64,000 nt of DNA. It comes from an uncultured Eggerthella sp. Its GTDB lineage: Bacteria; Actinomycetota; Coriobacteriia; Coriobacteriales; Eggerthellaceae. Both the position numbers and the translations under genes were made by a program. The stretch is taken from positions 62,001 to 126,000 of the forward strand of contig CAUASB010000001.1 in assembly GCA_958431815.1 (NCBI GenBank), read 5' to 3'. Under the pieces are notes generated by a model that searched no databases, had not been told where the DNA came from, and saw nothing but the letters and a program-made list of their open reading frames with translations. Of the stretch, positions 27,463-36,345 are shown in pieces; the stretch's first letter is position 1, and the number at the start of each line of letters is the position of its first letter.

Positions 27463-27494
27463 AAAGAATGCGACCCAAGCGGGTCGCATTCTTT
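27463..27494 (+). terminator. Terminator after the surface protein/HTH unit
   Basis: AAAGAATGCGACCC and GGGTCGCATTCTTT form a 14 bp stem with a 4 nt loop and a T-tract. It begins one base after the HTH stop codon. Confidence 0.93.
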
Positions 27495-27641
27495 TTGCTT
27501 GGAGCAGCAGGTACCATACCCAAGCCTCTAAGCTCGCATGGCCAAACTTAGGGCCACCCCTGTAAAGCAATTCAACTGAGCTCTTGCAGAATCAGTCTCA
27601 GGCAAAAACGCCCAGCCGAACCACGGCTCCAAACAGTGCTC

Positions 27642-27983
27642 CTACAAGAACGTGACTTTCTGCGATTTGTCCATGTAATGAGGGTTGTTCTTCACGAAGC
27701 GCCAACGGCAGATGCGCGTGATGACGAGCGCCAGCACCGCAACAACCAAGAATGAGCCGGTAAGCTCGAGCACGGGCTGGTTCCCCTCGAAGAAGGCATA
27801 TGCCGAAGCAAGCAGGAAGAATGCCGAAAGAACGATGTTGAACACCGTGAAGAACTGGATAAGCACTTCTTTGGCGCGCTGCGGCGAACGTACCCACGAC
27901 ACCACGAAGTAAATGACCAAGGCCAGCACAACCAGCAGAATAACAAGCGGTAACGACTGAAGAAGTCGGGCAATAATGGCCAT
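27642..27983 (-). CDS. Small three-helix membrane protein, unknown function
   Basis: 113 residues with three hydrophobic spans (about 8-28, 43-66 and 75-96) and a basic C-terminal tail (RICRWRFVKNNPHYMDKSQK). No family was recognised. The ATG at 27981-27983 is preceded by AAAGGAAATGCC; the frame runs open to 28013 without a better start. It is transcribed alone and divergent from the Fsr-type carrier. Confidence 0.7.
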   Translation of the reverse strand: MAIIARLLQSLPLVILLVVLALVIYFVVSWVRSPQRAKEVLIQFFTVFNIVLSAFFLLASAYAFFEGNQPVLELTGSFLVVAVLALVITRICRWRFVKNNPHYMDKSQKVTFL

Positions 27984-28134
27984 GGCATTTCCTTTCCTAT
28001 CAGATTCCATCATACCCTTTTGCGCACGTCATATGCGCTTCCGTAAGGGAAATGAAAGCGGCAGAAAAGCGAAAGACGCCCGCTGCGCGCCGCCATACGC
28101 AGTATGATTCGCCTAGAGCCACCCAGGAGGCCCC

Positions 28135-29316
28135 ATGAAACAGGCAATAACATCGGTAGACACAAGCACATCGAACAAGAAGCTCAGCTATCTGCTTATG
28201 GCTGCGCATCTATGCGACGACGTGAACCAGGGCGCTTTAGTAGCCCTGATGCCGTTTTTGGTGCTGCACTACGGATATTCGTATGCCGCTGTTACCACCC
28301 TGCTGTTCGCTTCGAATGCCGCTTCAGCCATAATCCAGCCCCTGTTCGGTTGGCTTGGCGATAGGCACCAACGGCCTTGGCTTATGGCAGTGGGCATTTT
28401 CCTGGCAGGCACCGGCATAGCGCTTATCGGCGTGATGCCCAGCTACGAGCTTGATCTTGCCGCAGCCATGATAAGCGGCGTCGGCGTTGCGATGTTCCAT
28501 CCCGAAGGAGGACGCCTGGCCAACCTGGTAGCTGGCGCGCAGAAGGGCACCGGCATGAGCATCTTCGCCGTCGGAGGCAAGCTCGGTTTCACGTTCGGCC
28601 CCCTGCTTGCCGCAGCGGTCGTAAGCCTGTGGGGCATGCCCGGCACCCTTGCGTTCCTTGTTCCTGCCTGGCTTTGCGGTGCCATCCTGCTTGCCAAAAA
28701 CCGCACTTTCCTTGCTTACGGGGCCGCCGCCAAAACACACGATGGCTCCGAAGCGCACGACAGCTGGAAGGGGTTCGGCATCACGATGGGCGCCATTTCA
28801 TGCCGATCCATCATGTACTATGCACTGCTTTCGTTCATTCCCCTGTTCTTGGTGGCAGACCTTGGGCAAGAAGAATCGTTTGCCTCTTCGGTGCTTTCCC
28901 TGTTTGCACTAATGTGCGCAGCAGCGACCATCGCTTCAGGGTGGATTGGCCAGAAAACCGGGGCAAAGCCGCTTATCGTGGCATCGTATGCCCTGGTAGC
29001 CATCGAAGTTGTTGCTTTGGCATTGAGCAACAATGTGGTAGCGGCCCTGATCCTTGTGGTGCTCTTGGCACTCTGCTGCGATATATCGTACCCTTCGGCA
29101 GTTGCCCTGGGACAAAGCTTCGTGCCGCATCACCTGGGCATGGCATCGGGCCTTTCGTTTGGCGTGATGGTATGCATCGGTGGCATGATGGCGCCCGTGC
29201 TTGGGCTCATCGGCGATGCCTTCGGGCTGCGCGCCGCCCTGCTCTCGGTGGCCGCATTCGCGCTTCTGGGCATCATGTTCGCCTTACTTATCCCTAAGAA
29301 TCGTCCTATGCGCTAG
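28135..29316 (+). CDS. MFS transporter, fosmidomycin-resistance (Fsr) group
   Basis: 393 residues, 12 spans. The Fsr signature VAMFHPEGGRLA follows TM4, together with HLCDDVNQGALVALMPFL in TM1 and FGWLGDRHQRPWLM in loop 2-3. Members export fosmidomycin or unknown small molecules by proton antiport. The substrate here is unknown. The ribosome-binding site is CAGGAGGCCCC. No regulator is adjacent. The 3' side contains a hairpin at 29403-29448. Confidence 0.9.
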   Translation: MKQAITSVDTSTSNKKLSYLLMAAHLCDDVNQGALVALMPFLVLHYGYSYAAVTTLLFASNAASAIIQPLFGWLGDRHQRPWLMAVGIFLAGTGIALIGVMPSYELDLAAAMISGVGVAMFHPEGGRLANLVAGAQKGTGMSIFAVGGKLGFTFGPLLAAAVVSLWGMPGTLAFLVPAWLCGAILLAKNRTFLAYGAAAKTHDGSEAHDSWKGFGITMGAISCRSIMYYALLSFIPLFLVADLGQEESFASSVLSLFALMCAAATIASGWIGQKTGAKPLIVASYALVAIEVVALALSNNVVAALILVVLLALCCDISYPSAVALGQSFVPHHLGMASGLSFGVMVCIGGMMAPVLGLIGDAFGLRAALLSVAAFALLGIMFALLIPKNRPMR

Positions 29317-29402
29317 CCCGCGTGGCCCGATACAGAGGGGCGCAGCCAGCGACGCTTAAAGAGCCCCCTGAAAATAGGACAGCGCAAAAGCCATCCAAAC
29401 AA

Positions 29403-29448
29403 AAGCGGTGTCCCCACAGGTCAAAAGAAACCCGCAGAAACACCGCTT
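29403..29448. terminator. Weak hairpin between Fsr and the Ser-rich protein gene
   Basis: AAGCGGTGT and ACACCGCTT form a 9 bp stem with a 28 nt loop and no T-tract. It lies between two converging genes and may act as a terminator. Confidence 0.4.
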
Positions 29449-29542
29449 GCACCGTGAAATTCCAAGCTATGCAGCCACAAATCCAAAATGTGAAACCGCA
29501 AATTGCTCCAACCAACTAAGGCGGCTAACCGCCGTACGTCCC

Positions 29543-30541
29543 TTAGCCGTTGGCCGACTCGGTAGGAGCCGAACCGCCCGAAGAGGCGGAATCGGAGGAA
29601 GAGCCCGAACCCGTCGAGCCGCTGCCAGAGGTAGACCCGGAACCATTGCTGCTTCCTGAAGTCGAGCTGCCGGACTCAGATCCGCTTGAGCTGCTGCCCG
29701 AATTGGACGAAGAGCCGCTGTCGCCCGAAGAGGCGGAATTCGATCCCGAAGAACTGCTGTTCGAGTTGCCCGACTCAGAGGCATTGGAAGAATTGGAGCT
29801 CGAGGAATTGTTCGTCGAGGAAGCCTTTTCCTTCGTGCTGGTATTGGCGCTGGAAGATTCTTTGGTGGCCTTTTCGGTGTTTACCGTCTTGTTCTCAGAG
29901 GCAGCTTCCTGCTTTGTCTGGGCAGTGTCGGTTGCCGTGAAAATCGGGTCGGTCTTTTCGCCGATGCCCTGGCCGGCCGTGAACACATGGATCAGCCCCG
30001 CCGAAATGGCAATGGCAATAAGAGCCGAAACGATGGAAACGATAATGACGTTGCGCTGCACGCGCGCCTTGCGATGACGGCGCACATGGGCACGCTGCAC
30101 GGCAGGATCGACCGATTTCCCCTGGCCGGTGGCAGCATGGGCCTGGTAACGGACATCGTCGGCGCCCATCACCTTGGTAACGCCTGCATCGACCTTGGCC
30201 ACGTCGATAACGTGAGTCTTGTCAGACGGAACGGGGTTCATCAAGCGCGTTTCGTCGGGGTCGGCCTGCTTTAAGGGGACATCGCCCGGAGCCGCATCGC
30301 GCAGCTTGTCGGCGGAAGCTGAAAGCATCTTCTTATATATCTGTGACGAAACCGCCGACACCACCGAGCCAACCGCAGCACCAATCAACGAGCCGGCAAC
30401 GCCGATAACAGAGGAAAGCAAAAACACGGTAGCCGCCGCCAAAGCACCAGCTATTACCTGAGCAATGGAAAGATCCTCGAAGAGCGTCGCCACCATACCC
30501 TTTTTCTTTGCGCCGCCATTTTGCTGAATCGACTTTGCCAT
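29543..30541 (-). CDS. Membrane protein with a Ser-rich low-complexity C-terminus
   Basis: 332 residues. A glycine/alanine-rich hydrophobic stretch lies at ~26-66 and a second span at ~164-188 (VIIVSIVSALIAIAISAGLI). Between them is a charged cytoplasmic segment that includes HVRRHRKARVQR. After the second span, residues ~225-332 are almost only Ser, Gly, Asn and Thr, so this tail is probably extracellular and disordered. No family was recognised. The ATG at 30541 is nine bases after AAAGGGG. A terminal-inverted-repeat element sits upstream of it. Confidence 0.78.
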   Translation of the reverse strand: MAKSIQQNGGAKKKGMVATLFEDLSIAQVIAGALAAATVFLLSSVIGVAGSLIGAAVGSVVSAVSSQIYKKMLSASADKLRDAAPGDVPLKQADPDETRLMNPVPSDKTHVIDVAKVDAGVTKVMGADDVRYQAHAATGQGKSVDPAVQRAHVRRHRKARVQRNVIIVSIVSALIAIAISAGLIHVFTAGQGIGEKTDPIFTATDTAQTKQEAASENKTVNTEKATKESSSANTSTKEKASSTNNSSSSNSSNASESGNSNSSSSGSNSASSGDSGSSSNSGSSSSGSESGSSTSGSSNGSGSTSGSGSTGSGSSSDSASSGGSAPTESANG

Positions 30542-30653
30542 CGATGCAATCCCCTTTCTCTCGGACTTACAACCTAGCAGCATCACATTTCAGCGCCACC
30601 CCTTACACGCGCTCTTCACGCATTTTTGACCAAGCTGTCACGTTGAAACGAAG

Positions 30654-30856
30654 GTCAAAACCAGAAACGGCATGCTCTCTGGCAAAATAATCGACTTGCG
30701 AACGATTTTCCCGCATATCAAACCGTCATTGCGAGCAAACACAACGCAAAACCCCAGGTCAGAAAAACCACACGGTCTCAAAAAGACAAATTTTGCTCGG
30801 GCAACCATTCTTAAGTCGATTATTTTGCCAAGAAGACCCTCTTTTGTGGTTTTGAC
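30654..30856. repeat. MITE-like element with 44 bp terminal inverted repeats
   Basis: The left arm 30654-30697 begins GTCAAAACCA and ends TGGCAAAATAATCGACTT. The right arm 30813-30856 is its imperfect reverse complement, with the inner 18 bp and outer 10 bp exact. The 115 bp centre is AT-rich compared with the genome and has no gene. It lies in the 385 bp gap between trpA and the Ser-rich gene. No target-site duplication was recognised, and only one copy is in the window. Confidence 0.75.
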
Positions 30857-30864
30857 ATAAGAAA

Positions 30865-30890
30865 CGGGCCCGGAAACCGCTCCGAGCCCG
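30865..30890 (-). terminator. Terminator of the trp operon
   Basis: CGGGCCCGGA and TCCGAGCCCG form a 10 bp stem with one mismatch. It is followed on the minus strand by TTTCTTAT, 36 bp past the trpA stop. Confidence 0.82.
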
Positions 30891-30926
30891 CTAAAACCAC
30901 TTTCCGGTTAAAAGAAAAGCGTCACG

Positions 30927-31706
30927 TTATGCACGCACTGCCGCAACCATCTTGCGAGCGAATTCGCCAACGGCAGGTGCAGCGTTTTCGCCCTCTGCTG
31001 CAACAATCTTCACGATGGCGGAACCAACGATGGCGCCGTCACTCTTCGCTGCCATAGCTGCAGCCTGCTCCGGATTGGAAATGCCGAAGCCGATGGCAAC
31101 CGGCGTATCGGTCGCCTTGCGAATGCGGGCAACGATGGAATCAAGGTCGGTGGTGATGGTCGAACGCGTGCCGGTAACGCCCAACGAGCTTACACAGTAG
31201 ACGAAGCCCTCCGCCTGGCTGGCAATCATATCGATGCGCGCTTCGGAAGTGGGCGCAATCATGCTGATAAGATCCATGCCGTTTGCTCGGCAGGCGCCGG
31301 CGAACTCTTCCTTCTCCTCGAAGGGAACGTCAGGCAGAATCAAGCCATCCATGCCGACTTCGGCAGCACGGGCGCAGAACTTTTCGATGCCGTAATGGAA
31401 CACCACGTTGGCGTACGTCATGAACACCAAAGGCGTGCTCACGGTTTTACGCACCTCCGCCACCATGTCGAACACTTTATCGGTTGTGGTGCCTGCCTCG
31501 AGTGCTCGCATATTGGCAGCCTGGATAACCGGGCCTTCTGCCGTGGGGTCGGAAAACGGGATGCCCAACTCGATGATGGCAGCACCGGCATCGGCCAACT
31601 CCGCAATAATCTTCTTCGTGGTTTCAAGGTTCGGATCGCCGCAGGTTACAAAGGGGATGAATGCCTTACCGTCCTGAAAAGCAGCTTTGATACGGGGGTT
31701 ACTCAT
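30927..31706 (-). CDS. trpA: Tryptophan synthase alpha subunit
   Basis: 259 residues. It splits indole-3-glycerol phosphate into indole and glyceraldehyde 3-phosphate and channels indole to TrpB. The start region has PFVTCGDPNLETT, and the catalytic Glu/Asp lie in IIELGIPFSDPTAEGPVIQ. The phosphate-binding GFGISNPEQA follows later. The ATG at 31706 is chosen from GAGGAGAAG and overlaps the trpB end by 8 bp, so translation is coupled. It is the last gene of trpEGDCFBA. Confidence 0.97.
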   Translation of the reverse strand: MSNPRIKAAFQDGKAFIPFVTCGDPNLETTKKIIAELADAGAAIIELGIPFSDPTAEGPVIQAANMRALEAGTTTDKVFDMVAEVRKTVSTPLVFMTYANVVFHYGIEKFCARAAEVGMDGLILPDVPFEEKEEFAGACRANGMDLISMIAPTSEARIDMIASQAEGFVYCVSSLGVTGTRSTITTDLDSIVARIRKATDTPVAIGFGISNPEQAAAMAAKSDGAIVGSAIVKIVAAEGENAAPAVGEFARKMVAAVRA

Positions 31707-32883
31707 TGATATCTTCTCCTCGATAGCGGGCAATGGCAGCACAGTCTTTGTCGCCACGGCCGGAAAGCGTGATTACCATGATCTTGTCTTTGCTCATCTT
31801 CGGCGCGATCTTGCAGGCATACGCCACTGCATGCGCGCTTTCGATGGCGGGGATGATGCCCTCCAAACGGCTCAGGTACTCGAAGGCGTCTACCGCCTCA
31901 TCGTCGGTAACGGGCACATACTGGGCACGGCCCGTGTCGTGCAACCATGCATGCTCGGGTCCAATACCCGGGTAGTCAAGGCCGGCACTGATGGAATACA
32001 CCGGCGCAATCTGACCGTACTTGTCCTGGCAGAAGTACGACTTCATGCCATGGAACACGCCTAAGCTGCCCGTGTTGATGGTGGCAGCCGTCTCGAACGT
32101 GTCGATGCCGCGGCCCGCCGCCTCGCAGCCGATAAGCTGCACCTCAGGATGCTCGATGAAGTGGTAGAACGTGCCCATGGCGTTTGAGCCACCGCCCACG
32201 CATGCCAGCACGCAATCAGGCAGGCGCCCTTCCTTTTCCAAGCACTGGTCTTTAATTTCCTGCGAGATAACCGCCTGGAAATCGCGCACGATGGTAGGGA
32301 ACGGATGCGGGCCCATGGTGGAACCAAGCACATAATGGGTGTCGGCAATGCGGTTGGTCCATTCGCGCATGGTTTCCGAAACCGCGTCTTTCAAAGTAGC
32401 CGTGCCCGTTTCAACCGCGTGCACCTTTGCACCTAGAAGGCGCATCTTATACACGTTCAGGGCCTGACGCTCCGTGTCTTCCTTGCCCATGAACACTTCG
32501 CATTCCATGTCCATCAGCGCTGCTGCCGTTGCCGTGGCAACGCCATGCTGGCCTGCGCCGGTCTCTGCGATAACGCGCGTCTTGCCCATTTTCTTGGCAA
32601 GCAGCACCTGGCCCAGCACGTTGTTGATCTTGTGGGCGCCAGTGTGGTTTAAATCCTCGCGCTTCAGGTAAATCTTCGCGCCGCCCAGATCCTTCGTTAA
32701 ACGCTCAGCGTAGTACAGAAGCGAAGGACGGTTGGCGTACTCGTTGAGCAGGGTGTGCAGCTCGGCCTTGAAATCAGGGTCGTTCTTGTAGTGGTCGTAG
32801 GCTTCTTCAAGTTCGATAACGGCGTTCATCAGCGTTTCAGGCATGTACTGCCCACCGTGGATGCCGAATCTTCCCTTCGTCAT
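31699..32883 (-). CDS. trpB: Tryptophan synthase beta subunit
   Basis: 394 residues. A PLP enzyme joining indole and serine to tryptophan. PLP lysine lies in LNHTGAHKINNVLGQ, with the TrpB1-type ETGAGQHGVATATAAAL and the phosphate-binding CVGGGSNAMGTF. The ATG at 32883 has GAAAGGAAACACC before it. It is separated from trpF by 262 bp that hold an inverted-repeat element, unlike the tight spacing of the rest of the operon. Confidence 0.97.
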   Translation of the reverse strand: MTKGRFGIHGGQYMPETLMNAVIELEEAYDHYKNDPDFKAELHTLLNEYANRPSLLYYAERLTKDLGGAKIYLKREDLNHTGAHKINNVLGQVLLAKKMGKTRVIAETGAGQHGVATATAAALMDMECEVFMGKEDTERQALNVYKMRLLGAKVHAVETGTATLKDAVSETMREWTNRIADTHYVLGSTMGPHPFPTIVRDFQAVISQEIKDQCLEKEGRLPDCVLACVGGGSNAMGTFYHFIEHPEVQLIGCEAAGRGIDTFETAATINTGSLGVFHGMKSYFCQDKYGQIAPVYSISAGLDYPGIGPEHAWLHDTGRAQYVPVTDDEAVDAFEYLSRLEGIIPAIESAHAVAYACKIAPKMSKDKIMVITLSGRGDKDCAAIARYRGEDINE

Positions 32884-32940
32884 GGTGTTTCCTTTCTTGA
32901 ACAGGCATTATGCCTGGGTTTCCGCTGAAAAATGTGCCAG

Positions 32941-33119
32941 CGTTTCAGGCGGGGTGGGGGGCCATCAAGCCTCCCGTTCCGCTGTTCGGTTTCCGGAGGC
33001 AAGCTCCAGAAACCTCATGCGCTGCACTACTTCATGCTTTATTACGATGATTCGCTTCGCGAATCCTTCAGGAATGGTGTTCAGAGAGCTCTTGCTAGCC
33101 CCCCGCCCCGCCTGAAACG
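32941..33119. repeat. 179 bp element with 22 bp terminal inverted repeats inside the trp operon
   Basis: The left end CGTTTCAGGCGGGGTGGGGG plus GC (32941-32962) and the right end (33098-33119) are reverse complements with one mismatch. Inner bases pair further, so the transcript would fold into a long hairpin. The interior also holds the small hairpin GATTCGC-TTC-GCGAATC and TTCCGGAG/CTCCAGAA. It sits between trpF and trpB and could be a mobile element remnant, an mRNA processing site or a polarity element. Confidence 0.75.
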
Positions 33120-33145
33120 TCTTACGGTTTTCTTTGCCGAACGAG

Positions 33146-33883
33146 CTACACCCGCCATCGAGTTGCGGTTTGCACGGCCCTGACGGCTGCCTCTATCTTG
33201 GCGGGGTCCTTGAGCTTTTCGGTTTCAATACCCGAGCTCATGTCCACGCCCCAGGGCCGCACTTCGGCAAGCGCCTGCCCCACGTTTTCGGGATTCAGAC
33301 CACCTGCCAGGATGAAGGGGCGGCGCACGCGGGAAACGTAACTCCAGTCGAACGCTTCACCCGTCCCCTGCCCGTTGTCCAACAAAACCATGTCCGCCGC
33401 GCTGCCCTCGGCACGCGCCGCATCGTCTTCGCTCTGAACCCGGTACGCTTGGATGGTGCCCACCCGGGTTTGATGCCGCAGCTCGGCAACGTAAGCATTG
33501 CTTTCGTTGCCGTGCAGCTGCACCAGGTCGATGCTACCTTCATGCACAAGGTGGATCAGGGAATCAAGCGGCTCGTCCACGAACACGCCCACGCGCCAAA
33601 TGGGATGCAGGCTCACCGGCAGGCCACTGGTGGCCACTGCCGCCGCCGTGCAGGCGTCGGCTTCATCCAGCACCTCACATAAATGAGCCAGCTGGCCAGG
33701 CGAAATGTTACGATGCGACTTCGGAAAGTTCACGATGAAGCCGCACATGTCGGGTCGTGCCTGGGCAACTGCCAGCACATCTTCGTCGCGCGACATGCCG
33801 CACAACTTCACACGCGGGCAGGCTGCCGCATCAGCCGAAAGAAGCCACTCGCGCGCCTGGTGCTGCCTGCTTGCCGCGCTCAT
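33146..33883 (-). CDS. trpF: Phosphoribosylanthranilate isomerase
   Basis: 245 residues, slightly longer than most TrpF because of an N-terminal extension of ~22 residues before RVKLCGMSRDEDVLAVAQ. The catalytic Cys is in that KLCG motif and the general acid Asp is in LLDNGQGTGEAFDW. The phosphate site is FILAGGLNPENV and VDMSSGIE. It starts inside trpC's stop region (4 bp ATGA overlap), so translation is coupled to trpC. Confidence 0.94.
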   Translation of the reverse strand: MSAASRQHQAREWLLSADAAACPRVKLCGMSRDEDVLAVAQARPDMCGFIVNFPKSHRNISPGQLAHLCEVLDEADACTAAAVATSGLPVSLHPIWRVGVFVDEPLDSLIHLVHEGSIDLVQLHGNESNAYVAELRHQTRVGTIQAYRVQSEDDAARAEGSAADMVLLDNGQGTGEAFDWSYVSRVRRPFILAGGLNPENVGQALAEVRPWGVDMSSGIETEKLKDPAKIEAAVRAVQTATRWRV

Positions 33884-34701
33884 TGTTCGCCCCCTGCCGC
33901 CATACGGAACTCCGCCAGCTTCTTGGTCTTATCGGTTGCCCGCATCAGCGCTTCACCGATAAGGGAGGCATCGGCACCCAGCTTGGCAATCGCCGTAACA
34001 TCGGAAGCGTCCTTCACGCCTGATTCGGCCACGTACAGCACACCTTCCGGGACGCTCTCGCGCAAGCGGCGCGCATTGCCGAAGTCAACCGTGAAATCCT
34101 TCAAGTTGCGGTTGTTCACGCCGATGATCTTCGCGCCGGCCGCCACCGCACGGGCAACTTCCTCTTCGTCGTGGGCTTCCACCAGAGCTGAAAGGCCCAG
34201 TTCTTCGGCAAGCTCGCCGTACTCGCGCAGCTGCTCGTCAGACAAGATGGCGCAAATCAAAAGCACGGCCGAAGCGCCCAGCACCTTAGCCTGGTAAATC
34301 ATGCGCTCGCACACCACGAAATCCTTGCGCAGCACCGGAATGGAAACCGCCCGGGCAATCTGCTCCAGATACGCATCCGACCCCAAAAACCACTTCGGCT
34401 CGGTAAGGCAGGAAATTGCCGCCGCTCCCGCTTCCTCGTAGCTCTTGGCAATATCAAGGTACGGGAACTCTTCGGCGATAACGCCCTTGGAAGGCGAAGC
34501 CTTCTTCGCCTCGCAGATGAACGAGAGGCCGGGCGCCGCCAGCGCCGCCTGGAACGGATACGGGAACACGCCGCCGTTCGCTTCCAGCTCGGCGGCTGCC
34601 AGTGCTCGTGCCTTCCGCTCAAGTTCCGCCGTGGGAACAAGCACCTCTTCCGCCGCCATGCGGGTGTGCGTGTACGCCGCTATTTCATCGAGAATGGTCA
34701 C
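33880..34701 (-). CDS. trpC: Indole-3-glycerol phosphate synthase
   Basis: 273 residues, stand-alone TrpC, closing the indole ring of CdRP. Signature FICEAKKASPSKGVIAEEFP contains the catalytic Lys and phosphate loop; also LRKDFVVCERMIYQAKVLGA and IIGVNNRNLKDFTVD. It begins with GTG directly after the trpD stop, with GGAGGC as its binding site inside trpD. It overlaps trpF by 4 bp. Confidence 0.96.
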   Translation of the reverse strand: MTILDEIAAYTHTRMAAEEVLVPTAELERKARALAAAELEANGGVFPYPFQAALAAPGLSFICEAKKASPSKGVIAEEFPYLDIAKSYEEAGAAAISCLTEPKWFLGSDAYLEQIARAVSIPVLRKDFVVCERMIYQAKVLGASAVLLICAILSDEQLREYGELAEELGLSALVEAHDEEEVARAVAAGAKIIGVNNRNLKDFTVDFGNARRLRESVPEGVLYVAESGVKDASDVTAIAKLGADASLIGEALMRATDKTKKLAEFRMAAGGEQ

Positions 34702-35727
34702 CTATGCCTCCTGGTTGGATACGCGGATGTACGCTTCCAGCGTTTCGGCCGCCTTGCCCGAATCGATAAGCTCGGCTGCCTTGGCAACGCCATCTTTCAG
34801 CGAGGGAACAATGCCCGCAATGTAGAGGCCCGCCGCGGCGTTCAGCAGCACGGTATCGCGCTTCGGCCCCTGGTCCTTGCCGCTCAAAATGTTGCGGGTG
34901 ATCTGAGCGTTTTCTTCAGGCGTGCCGCCTTCCAAATCGGCCTTGGTGCAGCGTTTCATGCCCAGTTCCCCAGGAGTCAGCACGTAAGAGTAGTAGTCGT
35001 CGCCGTGGAACTCGCATACGGTGGTGGGGCATGCCGTGGAAAGCTCGTCCAAGCACGCCTGGCCGTACACCACCATGCCGTCTTTCACGCCCAAGCTAGT
35101 GAGCACGCGCGCCAGCGGCTCCACCAGCGATTCGTCGTAGACGCCCAGGATCATCTTTTCGGGCGTAGCGGGGTTGGTAAGGGGTCCCAGGATATTGAAC
35201 ACCGTGCGGATGCCCAGCTCCTTGCGAATGGGGCCCACATAACGCATAGCTGTGTGGTACTTCTGCGCGAAGAAGAAGCACATGCCCACCTCATTAAGCA
35301 AGCGCTTGCACAGCTCGGGGCTCTGCTCGATGTTCACGCCCAACGCCTCCTGGCAGTCGGCCGTACCCGACTTGCTGGAAGCGGCACGGTTGCCGTGCTT
35401 GGCAACCTTGGCGCCACCTGCGGCGATAACAAGCGCTGCTGTGGTGGAGATGTTGAAGCTGCCCGCCTTGTCGCCGCCGGTTCCCACGATTTCCAGCACT
35501 GGCTTGTCGTATTCGACCTTGGTGGCGTGGCTGCGCATAGCGGCAGCACAACCGGCAATCTCGTCGATGGTTTCGCTCTTCGTCGACTTCGTGGAAAGCG
35601 CCGAAAGGAATGCGGCGGTCTGCACCGGCGTGGTGTCGCCCGACATGATCTCGTTGATTACCGCATAGGCCTCGTCGTAGGTAAGATCCTGTTTGTCTAC
35701 CAGCTTGAAAATTGCTTCCCTGATCAT
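34702..35727 (-). CDS. trpD: Anthranilate phosphoribosyltransferase
   Basis: 341 residues. It transfers phosphoribose from PRPP to anthranilate. The PRPP loop is in EIVGTGGDKAGSFNISTTAA, followed by KHGNRAASSKSGTADCQEALG and the conserved ILGPLTNPA. The ATG at 35727 is set by GAAAGGAACGAAG; the frame is open to 35754. It lies 39 bp after trpG. Confidence 0.97.
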   Translation of the reverse strand: MIREAIFKLVDKQDLTYDEAYAVINEIMSGDTTPVQTAAFLSALSTKSTKSETIDEIAGCAAAMRSHATKVEYDKPVLEIVGTGGDKAGSFNISTTAALVIAAGGAKVAKHGNRAASSKSGTADCQEALGVNIEQSPELCKRLLNEVGMCFFFAQKYHTAMRYVGPIRKELGIRTVFNILGPLTNPATPEKMILGVYDESLVEPLARVLTSLGVKDGMVVYGQACLDELSTACPTTVCEFHGDDYYSYVLTPGELGMKRCTKADLEGGTPEENAQITRNILSGKDQGPKRDTVLLNAAAGLYIAGIVPSLKDGVAKAAELIDSGKAAETLEAYIRVSNQEA

Positions 35728-35766
35728 CTTCGTTCCTTTCGGATAACCGGCCAAAAAGCCGAATGG

Positions 35767-36345
35767 TTAGTTGTTTGCAGCAATGGCCAAGAAGTTTTCG
35801 ATCATTGCCCGACCATCAGGGGTAAGAATCGATTCAGGATGGAACTGCACGCCGTACGTGGGGTACTCAGCGTGCTGCACGGCCATCACCTCGCCGTCGT
35901 CCGTGCGTGCTATAACGCGCAAGCAGACCGGCAAGCTTTCCTCGGCAGCTGCCAGCGAATGGTACCGGGCCACGCGAACTTCCTCCGGCAAGCCCTTGAA
36001 CAGGGGCGATTGCTGGTCGACCTTCGTAAGCGAAGCCTTGCCGTGCATCAACTGCTTGGCGTAGCCCACCGTGCCGCCGAATGCCTCGCAGATGGCTTGA
36101 TGTCCCAGGCACACGCCCAAAATGGGAACTTTGCCCGAAAGCTTCAACACTGCCTCCTCGCAGATGCCCGCATCGGCAGGACGCCCTGGGCCAGGCGACA
36201 AGATCACCGCTTCGGGGTTCAGACCCTCAAGCTCTTCCACCGTTAGCGCATCGTTGCGCACTACCTTGATGTTCGGGTTCACTTCCCCCACCAGCTGGTA
36301 CAGGTTGTAGGAAAAGCTGTCGTAGTTGTCGATGAGGTAAATCAT
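35767..36345 (-). CDS. trpG: Anthranilate synthase component II (glutamine amidotransferase)
   Basis: 192 residues, class I amidotransferase that supplies ammonia to TrpE. Nucleophile Cys in LGVCLGHQAICEAFGG, oxyanion region LSPGPGRPADAG, and catalytic His/Glu in VQFHPESIL. It begins within the trpE end (4 bp overlap), so the two subunits are made in a coupled manner. It could also serve folate synthesis, as no pabA is seen here. Confidence 0.96.
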   Translation of the reverse strand: MIYLIDNYDSFSYNLYQLVGEVNPNIKVVRNDALTVEELEGLNPEAVILSPGPGRPADAGICEEAVLKLSGKVPILGVCLGHQAICEAFGGTVGYAKQLMHGKASLTKVDQQSPLFKGLPEEVRVARYHSLAAAEESLPVCLRVIARTDDGEVMAVQHAEYPTYGVQFHPESILTPDGRAMIENFLAIAANN

